DNA of 64,000 nt from Clostridiales bacterium CHKCI001 (GTDB taxonomy: Bacteria > Bacillota > Clostridia > Lachnospirales > Lachnospiraceae): the NCBI GenBank assembly GCA_900045905.1, contig FCNS01000005.1:1-64000 (forward strand), in the 5' to 3' direction. The notes beneath the pieces are model-generated. The model did not search any database and was not told the DNA's origin. It saw only the letters and a program-made list of their open reading frames with translations. This document shows positions 44,715-52,191 of the stretch, one piece after another. Numbering within the stretch: the stretch's first letter is position 1; each line of letters opens with the position of its first letter. Both the position numbers and the translations under genes were made by a program.

Positions 44715-44783
44715 ATTTACCTCCTAATGTCGCACTTGCTGCGACATAAATTCAGGGATGGGTAAAAGTTTCTTTCAATCTTA
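44712..44783 (-). repeat. 72-bp hairpin/Shine-Dalgarno repeat, copy 2
   Basis: Same length as 12562-12633, with 57 of 72 identical. The hairpin here is a perfect palindrome (ATGTCGCA/TGCGACAT, 44727-44747). One base pair differs from copy 1 by a compensatory change (C-G to T-A). It supplies AGGAGG and the ATG of cysE. A second AGGAGG lies just before the element, followed by a TTG-initiated eight-codon frame (44752-44778). Confidence 0.7.
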
Positions 44784-44800
44784 CCTCCTAAATAAGACAA

Positions 44801-45039
44801 AAAATCGCCCCTTAATATTAACTATTAAGAGACGAATTTATCCGCGGTTCCACTCTAATAAAGGTCCATGACCTTCCCTCTGGCATATAACGGATGCAAA
44901 CCGTACCTTGCTACTCCATTCACAAGATCAGCTCCTGGATGCACTTCATATTCGCCTCTGTTAGAGCTGCTTTCAGCCAATGACAACTCTTCTCTGGTAC
45001 TTCCTCGAATATTACTCTTCCACTCACAGCTTTTACACT
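44801..45039 (-). promoter_or_regulatory. Cys T-box leader of cysE-cysS
   Basis: The T-box sequence AGAGTGGAACCGCGG (44842-44856) is followed by a terminator (44801-44840, stem around CTCTTAATA/TATTAAGGG, then TTTTTT). Upstream, GAAGTGCATCC presents TGC (44941-44943) as the likely specifier codon, matching Cys and the cysE/cysS genes. Uncharged tRNA-Cys would pair there and allow readthrough. Confidence 0.92.
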
Positions 45040-45045
45040 GCATTT

Positions 45046-45074
45046 AGTTTATGAAAAAACAAGTCATTTGTCAA
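45046..45074 (-). promoter_or_regulatory. promoter of the T-box operon
   Basis: Perfect TTGACA (45069-45074), 17 bp, TAAACT (45046-45051), directly before the T-box leader and just after the ispF stop. Confidence 0.75.
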
Positions 45075-45090
45075 GCCCTTTTTCCTATTC

Positions 45091-45636
45091 CTAAAATTTT
45101 CTGCATCCTGCACATGCACTACATCGATTATCCTCCTGAAGTACATCTACATACTGATAGTTTGAGACTGGTGTTAAAATGCAAATTGCTTGGGCAGAAA
45201 TTCCTTCCCCATTTCCAGTAAAACCAAGCCCCTCTTCGGTTGTAGCTTTAATATTGATTTGATTTCTGGAGATATGAAGTGCATTTGCTACGTTTTGCAT
45301 CATTTGTTCTCGGTAAGGCGCCAACTTTGGACGCTGTGCAATAATTGTCGCATCAATATTACCAATAACATAAAGTTCATCTTCAATTAGTTTTCCCACC
45401 TGCTCTAATAACTGAATACTGGAGATCCCTTTATATTGCGGGTCAGTATCTGGAAAATGTTTCCCAATATCTCCCAAGGCCGCAGCCCCTAAAAGTGCAT
45501 CCATAATTGCATGAACAATTACATCTGCATCCGAATGTCCTAATAACCCTTTTTCATATGGAATTTTTACTCCACCTAAAATTAAGTCTCTTCCTTCTAC
45601 TAAACGATGGACATCGTATCCCATTCCAACTCTCAT
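45091..45636 (-). CDS. ispF: 2-C-methyl-D-erythritol 2,4-cyclodiphosphate synthase
   Basis: A 181-residue MEP-pathway enzyme: [12 protein letters not shown] with metal-binding Asp and His, [20 protein letters not shown] and [17 protein letters not shown]. The usual length is about 157; here about 22 residues are added, ending [10 protein letters not shown] with three cysteines. It follows the lipid kinase gene by nine bases. No other isoprenoid gene is near. Confidence 0.95.
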   Translation of the reverse strand: MRVGMGYDVHRLVEGRDLILGGVKIPYEKGLLGHSDADVIVHAIMDALLGAAALGDIGKHFPDTDPQYKGISSIQLLEQVGKLIEDELYVIGNIDATIIAQRPKLAPYREQMMQNVANALHISRNQINIKATTEEGLGFTGNGEGISAQAICILTPVSNYQYVDVLQEDNRCSACAGCRKF

Positions 45637-45645
45637 AACTACCTC

Positions 45646-46593
45646 CTAACGAATGATTCGTATTCTTTTACTAATACAACGCACACTAATATCATCTTGC
45701 ATTCCAAATGCTTCTCCATCTGCATGCACTTTACGTGGCTCATTTACCGTTAAACGAGCTTCTTTACACTGCACGATACGAACCCCTTTCTTTCTTATAT
45801 GATGCCCAGAAATTGCTCTCAATAAAATAGGAATCAACGATAGTTTTCCTCTTCCATATACCATACATACATCAATTAACCCATCAGAATAATCTGCTTT
45901 TGGTGCAAATTTAAATCCACCGCCCTCAAATGGATGAATATGAAACGAAACAAAACAAATTTTCGTCATTGGATATTTTTTCCCTGTATCTATTTCCAAT
46001 ACACCGTCCACTGGTGTAAAATGAATCAACCGATAAATTCCTGTTAATAAATAGCTAATTCTTGTTAAATGGTATCGATTAAAAAATCTCTTTGTTTTAG
46101 AATTTAATAGATCATAACATACTTCTGCATCCATTCCCATACCACAACTTACAGCAAAACGTCGATTTGTTACTTGCCCTCCTCCCGTCAATACCACACC
46201 ATAATCGAGCCACTCATATTGTGATGGATTTAAAATGTGTTTTACTCTTTTTGTAAGATATTCCAAACATTTTTCTGAGCATTTTAGACTACGTGCAAAA
46301 TCATTTCCAGAACCAGTAGGAATATAGCCAAGCACAACATTTCTTTCAAATGCAATTCCGTTGATAACTTCATTTACCGTACCGTCTCCTCCTACTACTA
46401 CAATCATAATTTCTGAATCATAATTATTATGAATTTTCGTTAATTCTGCGGCGATTTGTTTTGCATGTCCTTCATATTGTGTAAAATATACCTTATATTC
46501 TTTTCCAGAACCACGAAACATGCTTTCTATTTTATTCCATACTTTCATTCCCTTTCCAGAACGAGAATTTGGATTTACAATAATATTGATCAT
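45646..46593 (-). CDS. diacylglycerol/lipid kinase (YegS/DagK family)
   Basis: A 315-residue cytosolic kinase of the DAGK catalytic superfamily, probably recycling diacylglycerol to phosphatidate. Motifs: IIVNPNSRSGKG at the start, VVGGDGTVNEVINGI, IPTGSGNDFAR and HADGEAF near the end. ATG 46593 is chosen because AGGAGG lies five bases upstream; the frame is open to 46635. It is first in a two-gene unit with ispF. Upstream DNA to 46900 holds no gene. Confidence 0.88.
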   Translation of the reverse strand: MINIIVNPNSRSGKGMKVWNKIESMFRGSGKEYKVYFTQYEGHAKQIAAELTKIHNNYDSEIMIVVVGGDGTVNEVINGIAFERNVVLGYIPTGSGNDFARSLKCSEKCLEYLTKRVKHILNPSQYEWLDYGVVLTGGGQVTNRRFAVSCGMGMDAEVCYDLLNSKTKRFFNRYHLTRISYLLTGIYRLIHFTPVDGVLEIDTGKKYPMTKICFVSFHIHPFEGGGFKFAPKADYSDGLIDVCMVYGRGKLSLIPILLRAISGHHIRKKGVRIVQCKEARLTVNEPRKVHADGEAFGMQDDISVRCISKRIRIIR

Positions 46594-46903
46594 ATCCGCC
46601 TCCTGATATGTCTCATAACTATTCCTAAATTCCACTATTAGTCAAATGTATCTTTATAATAAACGTTACAATTAACTCATAAATAGATACTTACTATAAA
46701 TTGGATACTTCAATAAGGAGTTGAATAGTTACCATTTTTATTTATTTAGTATATCACATCTCCTCTGTCCGACACAATATTTCAAAAATTAAAAGAAAAT
46801 AAACTCATTTTTATTTTTTAACAGATTTTTTAAATTTAGCCTCCCACTGCTCAATCACTCCATTTTATCAAAAGAACTAATTTTATATTTTTTCAAAAAA
46901 GTC

Positions 46904-46932
46904 TTGACAAATTTAGCCTTGCATCTTATAAT
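46904..46932 (+). promoter_or_regulatory. tRNA operon promoter
   Basis: Consensus TTGACA (46904-46909), a 17-bp spacer and consensus TATAAT (46927-46932), about 30 bases before tRNA-Val. Confidence 0.85.
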
Positions 46933-46963
46933 AAATTTGCAATCAGATATTGATTACAGCTTT

Positions 46964-47036
46964 GGGATCTTAGCTCAGCTGGGAGAGCATCTGCCTTACA
47001 AGCAGAGGGTCACAGGTTCGAGCCCTGTAGGTCCCA
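46964..47036 (+). tRNA. tRNA-Val (TAC anticodon)
   Basis: A 73-nt cloverleaf with acceptor GGGATCT/AGGTCCC, anticodon stem TCTGC/GCAGA and loop CTTACAA (anticodon TAC), T-arm ACAGG-TTCGAGC-CCTGT. CCA is not encoded. Confidence 0.95.
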
Positions 47037-47061
47037 TTATTGTTTTTTAATAACTTTATAT

Positions 47062-47135
47062 GGCGGAATAGCTCAGTTGGCTAGAGCACACGGTTCATAC
47101 CCGTGGTGTCATGGGTTCAAATCCCTTTTCCGCTA
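47062..47135 (+). tRNA. tRNA-Met (CAT anticodon, elongator-like)
   Basis: A 74-nt cloverleaf with acceptor GGCGGAA/TTCCGCT and anticodon loop TTCATAC. The first acceptor pair is G-T, as in Bacillus elongator tRNA-Met, and the body resembles elongator rather than initiator tRNA. It shares the promoter with tRNA-Val. Confidence 0.92.
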
Positions 47136-47143
47136 CTTATTTT

Positions 47144-47176
47144 AAACACTGTCCTATTTTAGGACAGTGTTTTTTT
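47144..47176 (+). terminator. tRNA operon terminator
   Basis: A stem ACACTGTCCTA/TAGGACAGTGT followed by seven T, nine bases after tRNA-Met. Confidence 0.85.
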
Positions 47177-47192
47177 ATCGTGATATGCAAAA
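47176..47192 (+). repeat. 17-base terminator-associated motif
   Basis: TATCGTGATATGCAAAA occurs here and at 34275-34291, each time right after a terminator T-run. A one-mismatch copy occurs on the minus strand at 8015-8031. Beyond it, to 47364, there is only AT-rich leader DNA with a possible TTGATT / TATTGT promoter about 20 bases before the next ribosome binding site. Confidence 0.5.
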
Positions 47193-47364
47193 AGGCGATG
47201 TCGGGAAATGCAACAATCCATTTACAGATAAAATAAGAGAAGATGAAGGAATAAGTATGTTCAAACACCCCCAAGATAAGCTTATTTTATCATAATTTAC
47301 ATAAATATATTGATTTTTCTTTTAAGAAATGATATTGTAGAAATATATTTTTTAGGAGGTATAG

Positions 47365-48060
47365 ATGAACGTTGGAATTTGTGATGATGAAAAATACATT
47401 CATCAAGAAATTGGAAGACTTCTAGAAAACTTCTTCCATACATATAATATAACATACCAGGTTTATTCTTTCTTTTCCGAAAGTGAAATCCTAAACTCTT
47501 CTCAAGAATTAGATTTACTAATTTTAGATATAGAGATGGATAATGGAAATGGTATTCAAGTCAAGAATTTCTTTGAATATTCTCATAAAAGAACTGCTAT
47601 TTTATTTTTAACTAACTATGTAGATTATATGCCAAAAGCATTTGGTGCAAATGTATACGGTTTTTTAATAAAACCAGTAGAAAAACAACAGCTTTTTTCT
47701 TATCTGATAAAAATCGTATCATTTACTAATTGGCAAAAAAATATCGAATTACAATCTGGACATTGGATCAATAGTAGAGATATTCTTTATATAAAAAGCA
47801 ACCATAACTATAGTTATGTTATTACAATAGACAAATCTGCTCACATTATAATAAAATCATTAAACAAATGGGAGAATGAATTAAGATCCTATGGATTCTT
47901 CCGAATTGATCATTCATACCTTATTAATATGGAACATATTGATTGCATTATCAATGATACTTTAGTACAGATAGGTGATACTAAATTGAAAATTTCCAGA
48001 AGAAGGCGAAAGGAGTTCCTAACAGCTTATCAAAACTATAGTTTTTTTAATGCTAGGTAA
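47365..48060 (+). CDS. LytTR-family response regulator (AgrA-like)
   Basis: A 231-residue regulator. The receiver domain (1-120) has the acidic pair in ICDDEK, the phospho-acceptor in LDLLILDIEMDNG and Lys in FLIKPVEKQ. The LytTR domain (about 130-230) contains YIKSNHNYSYV, FRIDHSYLINMEHI and RRRKEFLTAY. AGGAGG precedes the start. It overlaps or abuts the next gene, a GHKL kinase, so the two form a peptide-signalling-type pair. Confidence 0.9.
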   Translation: MNVGICDDEKYIHQEIGRLLENFFHTYNITYQVYSFFSESEILNSSQELDLLILDIEMDNGNGIQVKNFFEYSHKRTAILFLTNYVDYMPKAFGANVYGFLIKPVEKQQLFSYLIKIVSFTNWQKNIELQSGHWINSRDILYIKSNHNYSYVITIDKSAHIIIKSLNKWENELRSYGFFRIDHSYLINMEHIDCIINDTLVQIGDTKLKISRRRRKEFLTAYQNYSFFNAR

Positions 48061-49369
48061 AACAATAATGCTAGAGTTTTTATTTAAAGTTTTTAATAAT
48101 GTACTACTACTAGTTATTCTATATCGATGGATTTTCCAATACTCCTGGAACAATAAAAAAAGAATTTATTTCCTATATATATTAATATGTGGATTCTTAT
48201 TATCAAATTTTCTTTTTTTCTCAAATCATATCAGTAATATTCAGATTATTCTAACTATACAACTGATATCTGCTATACTTCTTTTTCAAGGCTATTTAAA
48301 AAGTAGAGTATTTCTTTGTTTTCCTAGCTTTATTATTCAATCATTAATTGAAACTTTAATAGACATTCTTATATGTCACTGCAATAGTATATCACTTAAA
48401 ATATTTTATGAACACTTTTGGTGGAATATATGGGTTGAATGGGGAATGTTATTACTTTATTCCCTTTTAGGATATCTAATTCGTAAAAATAACTGGTCTC
48501 TTATTAAAATAAAAAATAATCATACAATCTTCTATATTTTTCTACTGTTTCTCTCTGTAGGAATATTCTTTATAGAAGGAGGTATTGAATTTTATTCTAT
48601 ATACGGAGGTATTGAAAAATTAAACCGACTAATGGGAATAGGAATCAGTATTGTATATCTTTGCTTTATCTTAATTATAATTATACTATTTAAATTGTAT
48701 AATATAAACAAAACAAATCAAGAAAACATAAAAATGAATCAACAATATCTTCAAATACAAGAAAAATATTATGAAGAACTTGCACAAAAAAATGAGGATA
48801 TACGACGATTTCGGCATGATTATCGTAGTCACTTAGAAATGATACAACATTTAGAACAACATCATCAATATCATGATTTACACAAATATATGCAAGATCT
48901 TCTAAAAGTGAAAAAGAATGATGAACAAATATACTTCACTGGTAATACAATCATAGATGCCATTATATATGATATGAATCGTAAAACAGCAGCAGCTGGA
49001 ATAACCTTACGATACAAAGGAACTCTTCCCAAAACTCTTCCTTTTGCTTCTATTGATCTATGTACTATTTTTTCTAATATTTTTCAAAATGCTTTTGAAT
49101 CTTGCCAAAGAGTAAATACAGAGTCTAAAATAATATTTTTAGACATAAAACAATATAAAGGCATGCTTTTTATTATTATACAAAATTCTTCTAAATCTAT
49201 ACAAACTAACAATAAAGGAGAGTTAATTAGTTACAAACGTAACAATGGAAACCCTGGAATTGGAATGAAAAATATTCAAGATGTAGTAAACCGCTATCAT
49301 GGAAGTATATCGTGGACGTTAAAAGACAATTTATTTTACATGAAAATTATGATAAGATCCACCAGTTAG
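48050..49369 (+). CDS. GHKL sensor histidine kinase (AgrC-like)
   Basis: Up to 439 residues, with six or seven membrane helices (about 10-220) having very short loops, a coiled linker, the phospho-acceptor segment RRFRHDYRSHLEM (His at about 264) and the ATPase boxes NIFQNAFESC and PGIGMKNI. The membrane design is like AgrC and other peptide-pheromone sensors. The first ATG (48050) overlaps the regulator; ATG 48068 with TAGG upstream is equally likely. AT-rich codon use matches the regulator and the downstream secreted protein. Confidence 0.87.
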   Translation: MLGKTIMLEFLFKVFNNVLLLVILYRWIFQYSWNNKKRIYFLYILICGFLLSNFLFFSNHISNIQIILTIQLISAILLFQGYLKSRVFLCFPSFIIQSLIETLIDILICHCNSISLKIFYEHFWWNIWVEWGMLLLYSLLGYLIRKNNWSLIKIKNNHTIFYIFLLFLSVGIFFIEGGIEFYSIYGGIEKLNRLMGIGISIVYLCFILIIIILFKLYNINKTNQENIKMNQQYLQIQEKYYEELAQKNEDIRRFRHDYRSHLEMIQHLEQHHQYHDLHKYMQDLLKVKKNDEQIYFTGNTIIDAIIYDMNRKTAAAGITLRYKGTLPKTLPFASIDLCTIFSNIFQNAFESCQRVNTESKIIFLDIKQYKGMLFIIIQNSSKSIQTNNKGELISYKRNNGNPGIGMKNIQDVVNRYHGSISWTLKDNLFYMKIMIRSTS

Positions 49370-49399
49370 ATATTAATTTAACCAATTAGATAAAATAAA

Positions 49400-49428
49400 A
49401 TGACAATTACTATTATTCATGCTATATT
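49400..49428 (+). promoter_or_regulatory. promoter of the structured RNA
   Basis: ATGACA (49400-49405), 17 bp and TGC-TATATT (49423-49428): a near-consensus extended -10 promoter directly behind the kinase gene, giving a start near 49435. Confidence 0.65.
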
Positions 49429-49434
49429 TAAATT

Positions 49435-49870
49435 ACAAAAATTCAACTGTTGCAACGGAGAATAAATTAATTGGAACTTAATTTAACAATAATAAAAAGG
49501 GAGGGATAAAAAGGCAGAATGTAACAGAAAACGTCCGCTGGAAACAGTGCTGATACAGGAAGCAAGTTAGTAATCAAAAAATACAAAGAATAGGCCAGTA
49601 GTCGGTAGAATATCAATCCATGGGGCATGATCCCGTTTAGGAGCTTAACTGACACCCTGGTTATGGATAGGCAGAACAAAGGACGTGAGGATCTCTGGAG
49701 ACAGAGATGATCCTGGTGGACATAGAAGGTTAGCTGCCATAGAGGGAAGGGTATACACAAGACCATGTAGAAGAGAAAGGAAGACGTTCTATTTTGTGTA
49801 TCCTGTAATCACTATTTCAGTACCAGATACATCGAATATCCATGACAGTGACTTGTTCACTGAGATATGA
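49435..49870 (+). ncRNA. large structured noncoding RNA candidate
   Basis: A region of about 430 nt with its own promoter, clearly higher GC than its AT-rich flanks and no credible ORF. Visible pairings: outer GGATA (about 49503) with TATCC (about 49798); AACGTC (about 49530) with GACGTT (about 49783); GGCAG (about 49670) with CTGCC (about 49734); a local stem AGGATC-TCTG with a GAGA tetraloop and CAGA...GATCCT (49688-49713); and a nested stem around CAGTGA/TCACTG (49846-49862). Many unpaired A-rich joints (GAAAC, AACAAAG) suggest tertiary contacts. The look and setting recall large Clostridial RNAs such as the raiA motif, but I cannot confirm a family. It lies between the sensor kinase and a 21-codon ORF. 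Confidence 0.65.
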
Positions 49871-49927
49871 AAGGTAAAAAAACTTGAATTTTCAACAAAA
49901 AACACTTGATTATATGAGGAAGATAAT

Positions 49928-49993
49928 ATGCATGTAGACACTGACATTTTAGAGTTAATTTTAGATTTGATTTTTGGAGGAAGACATAAATAA
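49928..49993 (+). CDS. 21-aa amphipathic peptide ORF
   Basis: ATG with GAGGAAG eight bases upstream opens MHVDTDILELILDLIFGGRH plus a final Lys. The core DILELILDLIF alternates acidic and hydrophobic residues as an amphipathic helix and is followed by Gly-Gly and a basic end. It lies between a sensor kinase/structured RNA and a secreted bacteriocin-like gene, a typical place for a signal or effector peptide. It has no classical signal peptide. It might also be a short leader peptide. Confidence 0.45.
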   Translation: MHVDTDILELILDLIFGGRHK

Positions 49994-50016
49994 ATAATAA
50001 TAAAGAACAAGTTTTT

Positions 50017-50044
50017 TTGTTAATTATTACTTATGTCCTATAAT
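50017..50044 (+). promoter_or_regulatory. promoter of the secreted bacteriocin-like gene
   Basis: TTGTTA (50017-50022), 16 bp and consensus TATAAT (50039-50044), about 75 bases before the start codon. Confidence 0.55.
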
Positions 50045-50117
50045 TTCCCACAATCAGTACTTTTTTAATGGCTTTATCCTTAATACACATCAACATTTTT
50101 TAGTAAAGGAGAACAAT

Positions 50118-50759
50118 ATGAATAAACCATTAATGAAAAAAATAAGTAGTTTCATTATTATTATAACAATAATATGTTCTATATTCCCTCAAATTACTTA
50201 TGCTAACTCTAGTAACCTAACACTAGAAGGTTCCTCAAGATTATTTGATTCATCTGAGATTGCTATCAAAGATAAATTATTTTTAGAGAAAATGGAAACT
50301 TTTTTATCAGAATTTTCAATCGATCAAAATGGAAACTTAAAATTAAATACAGACTTAACATTACTATCCCAAGAATATAAACTTTCCAATTACGAGCAGA
50401 AAAAGCTTCAAGAAATATTAAATATAGCTCCTATCGTGCACCAAGATAGTACTATTCCAATTACCAGAGTTTTTATAGAAAATGGTAAAATTTATTTTGA
50501 TAATGTAGATGTTAAATCATTTCTATTAACAGCAGCACAAGTAGGTCCTGCCGCTATTTATGCTGCACTTACTGCTTTAGGTACTGTAGTTTCTAGTCCT
50601 GTTGGGGGTACAATTATAGCAGTTCTTGGCATTATAGGACTTCCAAGTCTAAGTAGTTTTTGTTATACAGTCATTCAAGCAGCTGCAACTGGACGTGGAG
50701 CCTATATAGGTGTAGAAATGAACGGTATTTTTCCAAACATTGTCTCTGGAGTATGGTAA
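50118..50759 (+). CDS. secreted bacteriocin-like protein
   Basis: A 213-residue protein with a Sec signal peptide (MKKISSFIIIITIICSIFPQ, cleavage likely after TYA at about 30), a charged middle (35-125) and a hydrophobic, Gly/Ala-rich C-terminal domain (about 135-213: VGPAAIYAALTALGTVVSSP, then GGTIIAVLGIIGL, ending FPNIVSGVW). A soluble proregion with a membrane-active Gly/Ala tail suggests a pore-forming bacteriocin or a membrane-inserted effector. GGAG precedes the start. It is followed by a small four-helix membrane protein of immunity type and preceded by a peptide-type two-component pair. The family is not recognised, so toxin function is inferred. Confidence 0.6.
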   Translation: MNKPLMKKISSFIIIITIICSIFPQITYANSSNLTLEGSSRLFDSSEIAIKDKLFLEKMETFLSEFSIDQNGNLKLNTDLTLLSQEYKLSNYEQKKLQEILNIAPIVHQDSTIPITRVFIENGKIYFDNVDVKSFLLTAAQVGPAAIYAALTALGTVVSSPVGGTIIAVLGIIGLPSLSSFCYTVIQAAATGRGAYIGVEMNGIFPNIVSGVW

Positions 50760-50775
50760 AAAGGAAACAAATTTT

Positions 50776-51114
50776 ATGAAAACTATGCAATTTTATCGAA
50801 ACCTAAACTTATTCGCATATATTTTGATTGGCAGTGCATCCATTGGTGCATATTCGAATAGGAATATTCCAATTGTATTTTGGATTGCGATGGGAATAAT
50901 CGGAGGAATATTAGCAATTAGCAAGTTTTTATATCTAAACCGCCAAAGGCGTCCTTATTTTTCTTTTATTCTGTCAGATCTTCTATTCATTGCAGCATTT
51001 AATTATGTTGTTTATCTCCTTCCAAACACACTTGGAATATTAAAGAGTATTATTGGAGCTGTCCTTTTTGTTGGATATATTGTATGCGTTTTTCGCCGCT
51101 TAAAATGGTGGTAG
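50776..51114 (+). CDS. small multi-pass membrane protein, immunity-like
   Basis: 112 residues with four predicted membrane helices (about 8-28, 32-50, 60-80, 84-105) and a basic C-terminus FRRLKWW. ATG 50776 has AAAGGA nine bases upstream; an upstream ATG at 50740 lies inside the preceding gene and is unlikely. Size, topology and place directly behind the bacteriocin-like gene fit an immunity protein. A terminator follows. Confidence 0.55.
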   Translation: MKTMQFYRNLNLFAYILIGSASIGAYSNRNIPIVFWIAMGIIGGILAISKFLYLNRQRRPYFSFILSDLLFIAAFNYVVYLLPNTLGILKSIIGAVLFVGYIVCVFRRLKWW

Positions 51115-51157
51115 TCGCCATTTTTTACATAACGAATTGATAATAACGAAATAAAGC

Positions 51158-51194
51158 CCCTCCACTTTAATCTAAAGAGAACATAAGTGGAGGG
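51158..51194. terminator. bidirectional terminator
   Basis: A 10-bp stem CCCTCCACTT/AAGTGGAGGG, T-rich on the plus side (ATTTTATT). It separates the immunity-like gene from the convergent EamA transporter gene. Confidence 0.8.
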
Positions 51195-51222
51195 ATTTTA
51201 TTGATTCCCTTTTATAGTAAAT

Positions 51223-52176
51223 TCAAAAAATTTTATTATAATGTTCTTTCTCCCAATTTTTATTTACAATAAAAATGCCAAAACATACAAGAAGTAATGC
51301 CACAATACTCTTCCAGCCAAAAGCCTGCTCTCCCTCTTGAAGCAGCCATGCAGACAATAGTACTCCAAAGATTGGATTCATAAATCCAAACACAGCCACT
51401 TTGGATACTGGATTATATTTTAATAAGATTCCCCAAAGAGTGTAGGCAATTGCAGATAACAGTCCAAGATAAAGAAGCATTGCAATCCCTACTCCTGTTA
51501 TATGGACTAGTTTTCCGCCTGCCGCTAATCCGCAAACGACCATAATCAATCCTCCAAACAAGAATTGATAGCCACTTAATATAACAGGATTTTCCTTTTT
51601 AGAATAATCTTTTATTAATACGGATGAACATGCATATGCAATTGTAGAAAGGAAAATACATCCTTCTCCTGCAAAACTCATATTCATATCCAATCCACTG
51701 CCATTTAAGTTGACAATTACAACTCCAGCAAATCCGATCAAACATCCTATTGCTTTTGCTATTGTCATCTTTTCTTGACGAAAAATTAAACTTGCCACAA
51801 CAATGGATACAAAAACATTTGTTCCAACAATAATGGACGATTTTACTCCTGTTGTATGTGCCAGTCCAATGTAAAATAATAAGTATTGTAAAATCGTCTG
51901 AAATAAGCTTAACTTCATAACAAGCGGCCATGACTGTTTCTTTGGAAACAGCCATCGCCTATTTAATATACTTCCAATTAAAATTGTTAAAAGTCCTGCG
52001 ATTGCAAACCGACATCCAGCAAACAAAATCTGAGTGGCGGTATCCGCTGAATCAATTTCAAAGAACTGATATCCTAATTTAATACATGGAAATGCACTTC
52101 CCCAAAATGCACAACAGATTAATGCTCCAATGCAAACAATAACAGTATTGGTCATAAATTCATTTTTTTGTTTCAT
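51223..52176 (-). CDS. EamA-family (DMT superfamily) transporter
   Basis: A 317-residue inner-membrane protein with ten helices in two EamA repeats (first about 12-150, with CAFWGSAFPCIKLGYQF; second about 165-300, with PVSKVAVFGFMNPIFGVLLS). Members export amino acids, metabolites or drugs; the substrate here cannot be told. It is 15 bases behind the glycosyltransferase gene in the same direction. Confidence 0.88.
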   Translation of the reverse strand: MKQKNEFMTNTVIVCIGALICCAFWGSAFPCIKLGYQFFEIDSADTATQILFAGCRFAIAGLLTILIGSILNRRWLFPKKQSWPLVMKLSLFQTILQYLLFYIGLAHTTGVKSSIIVGTNVFVSIVVASLIFRQEKMTIAKAIGCLIGFAGVVIVNLNGSGLDMNMSFAGEGCIFLSTIAYACSSVLIKDYSKKENPVILSGYQFLFGGLIMVVCGLAAGGKLVHITGVGIAMLLYLGLLSAIAYTLWGILLKYNPVSKVAVFGFMNPIFGVLLSAWLLQEGEQAFGWKSIVALLLVCFGIFIVNKNWEKEHYNKIF

Positions 52177-52191
52177 GCCTTTATCCCACCA

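Noticed and set aside
44855-45043. 62-codon minus-strand ORF before cysE
   Set aside because: It coincides with the T-box leader RNA, which explains the conserved sequence.
49467-49870. Short ORFs on both strands (49467-49766 minus, 49685-49870 plus)
   Set aside because: They lie across the structured RNA candidate, lack ribosome binding sites and give unconvincing proteins.
49435-49870. Group II intron fragment
   Set aside because: Some A-rich joints and a GNRA-like loop recall domain I, but no domain V/VI consensus and no reverse transcriptase are present.
49882-49909. LytTR-type direct repeat ACTTGA...ACTTGA spaced 22 bp
   Set aside because: Only six bases are shared, and no promoter fits between it and the 21-codon ORF, so it is not convincing as a regulator site.
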